From: Dehalococcoidia bacterium
GTDB taxonomy: Bacteria; Chloroflexota; Dehalococcoidia; GIF9; AB-539-J10
Assembly: GCA_030611085.1 (NCBI GenBank)
Contig: JAUWQI010000013.1
Span: forward strand, 1 to 37,127
Reading direction: 5' to 3'
Length of the DNA stretch: 37,127 bases
The position numbers and the translations under genes were made by a program. The notes beneath the pieces are model-generated. The model was given only the letters and a program-made list of their open reading frames with translations, was not told where the DNA came from and made no database searches. This document shows, one piece after another, positions 35,900 through 37,127 of the stretch. Positions within the stretch are counted from its first letter, which is position 1; each line of letters begins with the position of its first letter.

Positions 35900-36349
35900 T
35901 CATATAAATCCAGGAACTGCAAACTGCTCCAAAAAGTCTGCCGGGGTAACAATGTGCAGCCCTGACTTTTCGCTGATGCCGGGATTGTCAAAGAAATGTT
36001 TATCTCCGGTGATTAGATAATCCGGCTGTGCCGCTACTGCCGCAGCCAGGATAGGAGCATCCTCAGCGTCTATTACCTTAGTCCAGTAGGTAGTTTCTTT
36101 GGGTGTTGGGTCTTTCACAATTTCGGGAGGAGTATTTATCAGCAGCTTCCTCAGGGCGGGAAGTGCCGCGGGAAGTTTCTCATTGATAGTACGCACCACT
36201 TCCTCCTGCACTTGCTGTGATATAACCACCTTCAGCTTGCCTTCGATAAAATATTGCAGGATTGTCCCCGGTGTCCCTGATGAGGAATATAGTCCAGAGA
36301 AAATGACATTACTATCTAAGAACACACGGGACTTAGACTTTGGTTGCAT
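35900..36349 (-). CDS. PIN-domain putative toxin (COG1569/PIN_3-like)
   Basis: SRVFLDSNVIFSGLYSSSGTPGTILQYFIEGKLKVVISQQVQEEVVRTI...DAEDAPILAAAVAAQPDYLITGDKHFF. Confidence 0.88.
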   Translation of the reverse strand: MQPKSKSRVFLDSNVIFSGLYSSSGTPGTILQYFIEGKLKVVISQQVQEEVVRTINEKLPAALPALRKLLINTPPEIVKDPTPKETTYWTKVIDAEDAPILAAAVAAQPDYLITGDKHFFDNPGISEKSGLHIVTPADFLEQFAVPGFI

Positions 36350-36656
36350 AGCGTTCGCTAACGAGCTCCTGCCTCACTTGGCGGCCTGCTTTTTGGAGCT
36401 CCTCTTCAGCGATTCCAGAGCGCTTAAAAACCTCACGGATTTCCTTTAGTGCCTCCAGTGCGACTACTTTTTTGGGACTAGCCACAAGAACAGCACCCTC
36501 TAAGGTCAGTTCCAGCTTATCACCTGGCCCAACTCCGAGCTGCTCACAGACCTCCCTTGGAAGAGTGATTTGTCGCTTGGGACGCAATACCACATCTATA
36601 ACCTTTTTCTCTGCCATGCTGCTTTCCCCCATCGTTGGAAGTAGGATATAAGACAT
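36333..36656 (-). CDS. AbrB/MazE (SpoVT)-type antitoxin
   Basis: KKVIDVVLRPKRQITLPREVCEQLGVGPGDKLELTLEGAVLVASPKK; overlaps PIN gene. Likely start at internal MAEKKVID. Confidence 0.85.
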   Translation of the reverse strand: MSYILLPTMGESSMAEKKVIDVVLRPKRQITLPREVCEQLGVGPGDKLELTLEGAVLVASPKKVVALEALKEIREVFKRSGIAEEELQKAGRQVRQELVSERYATKV

Positions 36657-36744
36657 CCTACGCCATAATTATCTCAGAGAGGTTCAAGGCATGTCAACAT
36701 TTTGTACTCGTTCATATGATTAGTGATACTCTGCATCCTCTCAT

Positions 36745-36794
36745 TGTCATTGCGAACAGCGAAGCTTCGAAGCAAACCCTAAGGTAAGATTGCC
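36745..36794 (+). repeat. Degenerate CAATCT-type repeat
   Basis: TGTCATTGCGAACAGCGAAGCTTCGAAGCAAACC...AGATTGCC. Confidence 0.7.
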
Positions 36795-36840
36795 ACATCT
36801 TCACATCTTGGTTGGGGACAAGCCCCGACCCTACGACAAA

Positions 36841-37046
36841 GGAAATCCTAAGCACGAAATACGAAATGCTAAACAATATCGAAGCACCAATGACCAAAAT
36901 TCAAAACAGAATAGGTTTTGGTATTTGAATTTGGAATAATGTCATTGCGAGGAACGAAGCAATCTCAATTTGTTTAGAATTTTGAAATTAGTATTTAGGA
37001 TTTTAAGCACTTAGGATTTAGATATTCGAATTTAGAGTTTAGATGT
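36841..37046 (+). repeat. AT-rich repeat family copy (interrupted by a nested CAATCT-type repeat)
   Basis: AAATCCTAAGCACGAAATACGAAATGCTAAACAATATCGAAGCACCAATGACCAAAATTCAAAAC...GGTTTTGGTATTTGAATTTGGAAT, then nested element, then TTGTTTAGAATTTTG...GATATTCGAATTTAGAGTTTAGATG. Confidence 0.9.
36940..36967 (+). repeat. CAATCT-type repeat nested in the AT-rich repeat
   Basis: TGTCATTGCGAGGAACGAAGCAATCTCA. Confidence 0.9.
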
Positions 37047-37088
37047 CAACAGCCGTAGTGGGAGAGCGTTTATTAACTACTAAAAAAT

Positions 37089-37115
37089 GTCACTCTGAAC
37101 GAAGCGAAGAGTCTA
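37089..37115 (+). repeat. Minimal GAAGAATCT-family repeat at window end
   Basis: TGTCACTCTGAACGAAGCGAAGAGTCT. Confidence 0.85.
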
Positions 37116-37127
37116 AAGAAGATTCTT

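Noticed and set aside
36712-36897. 61-aa minus-strand ORF MVIGASILFSISYFVLRISFVV...
   Set aside because: Translation of the AT-rich and CAATCT-type repeats; no coding signal.
1-37127. CRISPR array
   Set aside because: Repeats are dispersed, variable in length and not regularly spaced by unique spacers; no Cas genes.

Overview
37-kb bacterial chromosomal window. The gene content and style suggest an anaerobic Chloroflexota/Dehalococcoidia-like organism; this is an inference only. From left to right it contains: a carA...carB/pyrK pyrimidine block with an orphan HicB-like gene, a NucS/DUF91-like nuclease and a DEDDy-type exonuclease between carA and carB; a yjbQ gene and an Hsp20 gene; an O2/peroxide detoxification cluster (two flavin-reductase/high-molecular-weight-rubredoxin-type proteins, a rubrerythrin fused to an acyl-CoA thioesterase-like domain, a PAS protein, a ferritin-like protein, superoxide reductase, peroxiredoxin); two ABC/MacAB-type export loci, one with a frameshifted permease; folE, a flavin reductase, thrC, hom and a PpiC-type foldase; tRNA-Pro(GGG); and an exopolysaccharide locus (wzz-like, uppP, CapD-like, DegT, sugar transferase, acyltransferase, glycosyltransferase) interleaved with six toxin-antitoxin-like modules. 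The strongest signals are: (1) a dispersed, imperfectly palindromic repeat family (TGTCATTCTGAGCGAAGCGAAGAATCT...) in more than 15 places, several of them in frame inside the housekeeping genes carA, pyrK (about four insertions) and hom, resembling the logic of Rickettsia palindromic elements; (2) a rubrerythrin-thioesterase fusion; (3) a 125-bp direct duplication of a glycosyltransferase 3' end flanking a HicAB + DUF433/truncated DUF5615 cargo; (4) a second AT-rich repeat family, one copy of which has a member of the first family nested inside it. No CRISPR array, transposase or rRNA was seen.
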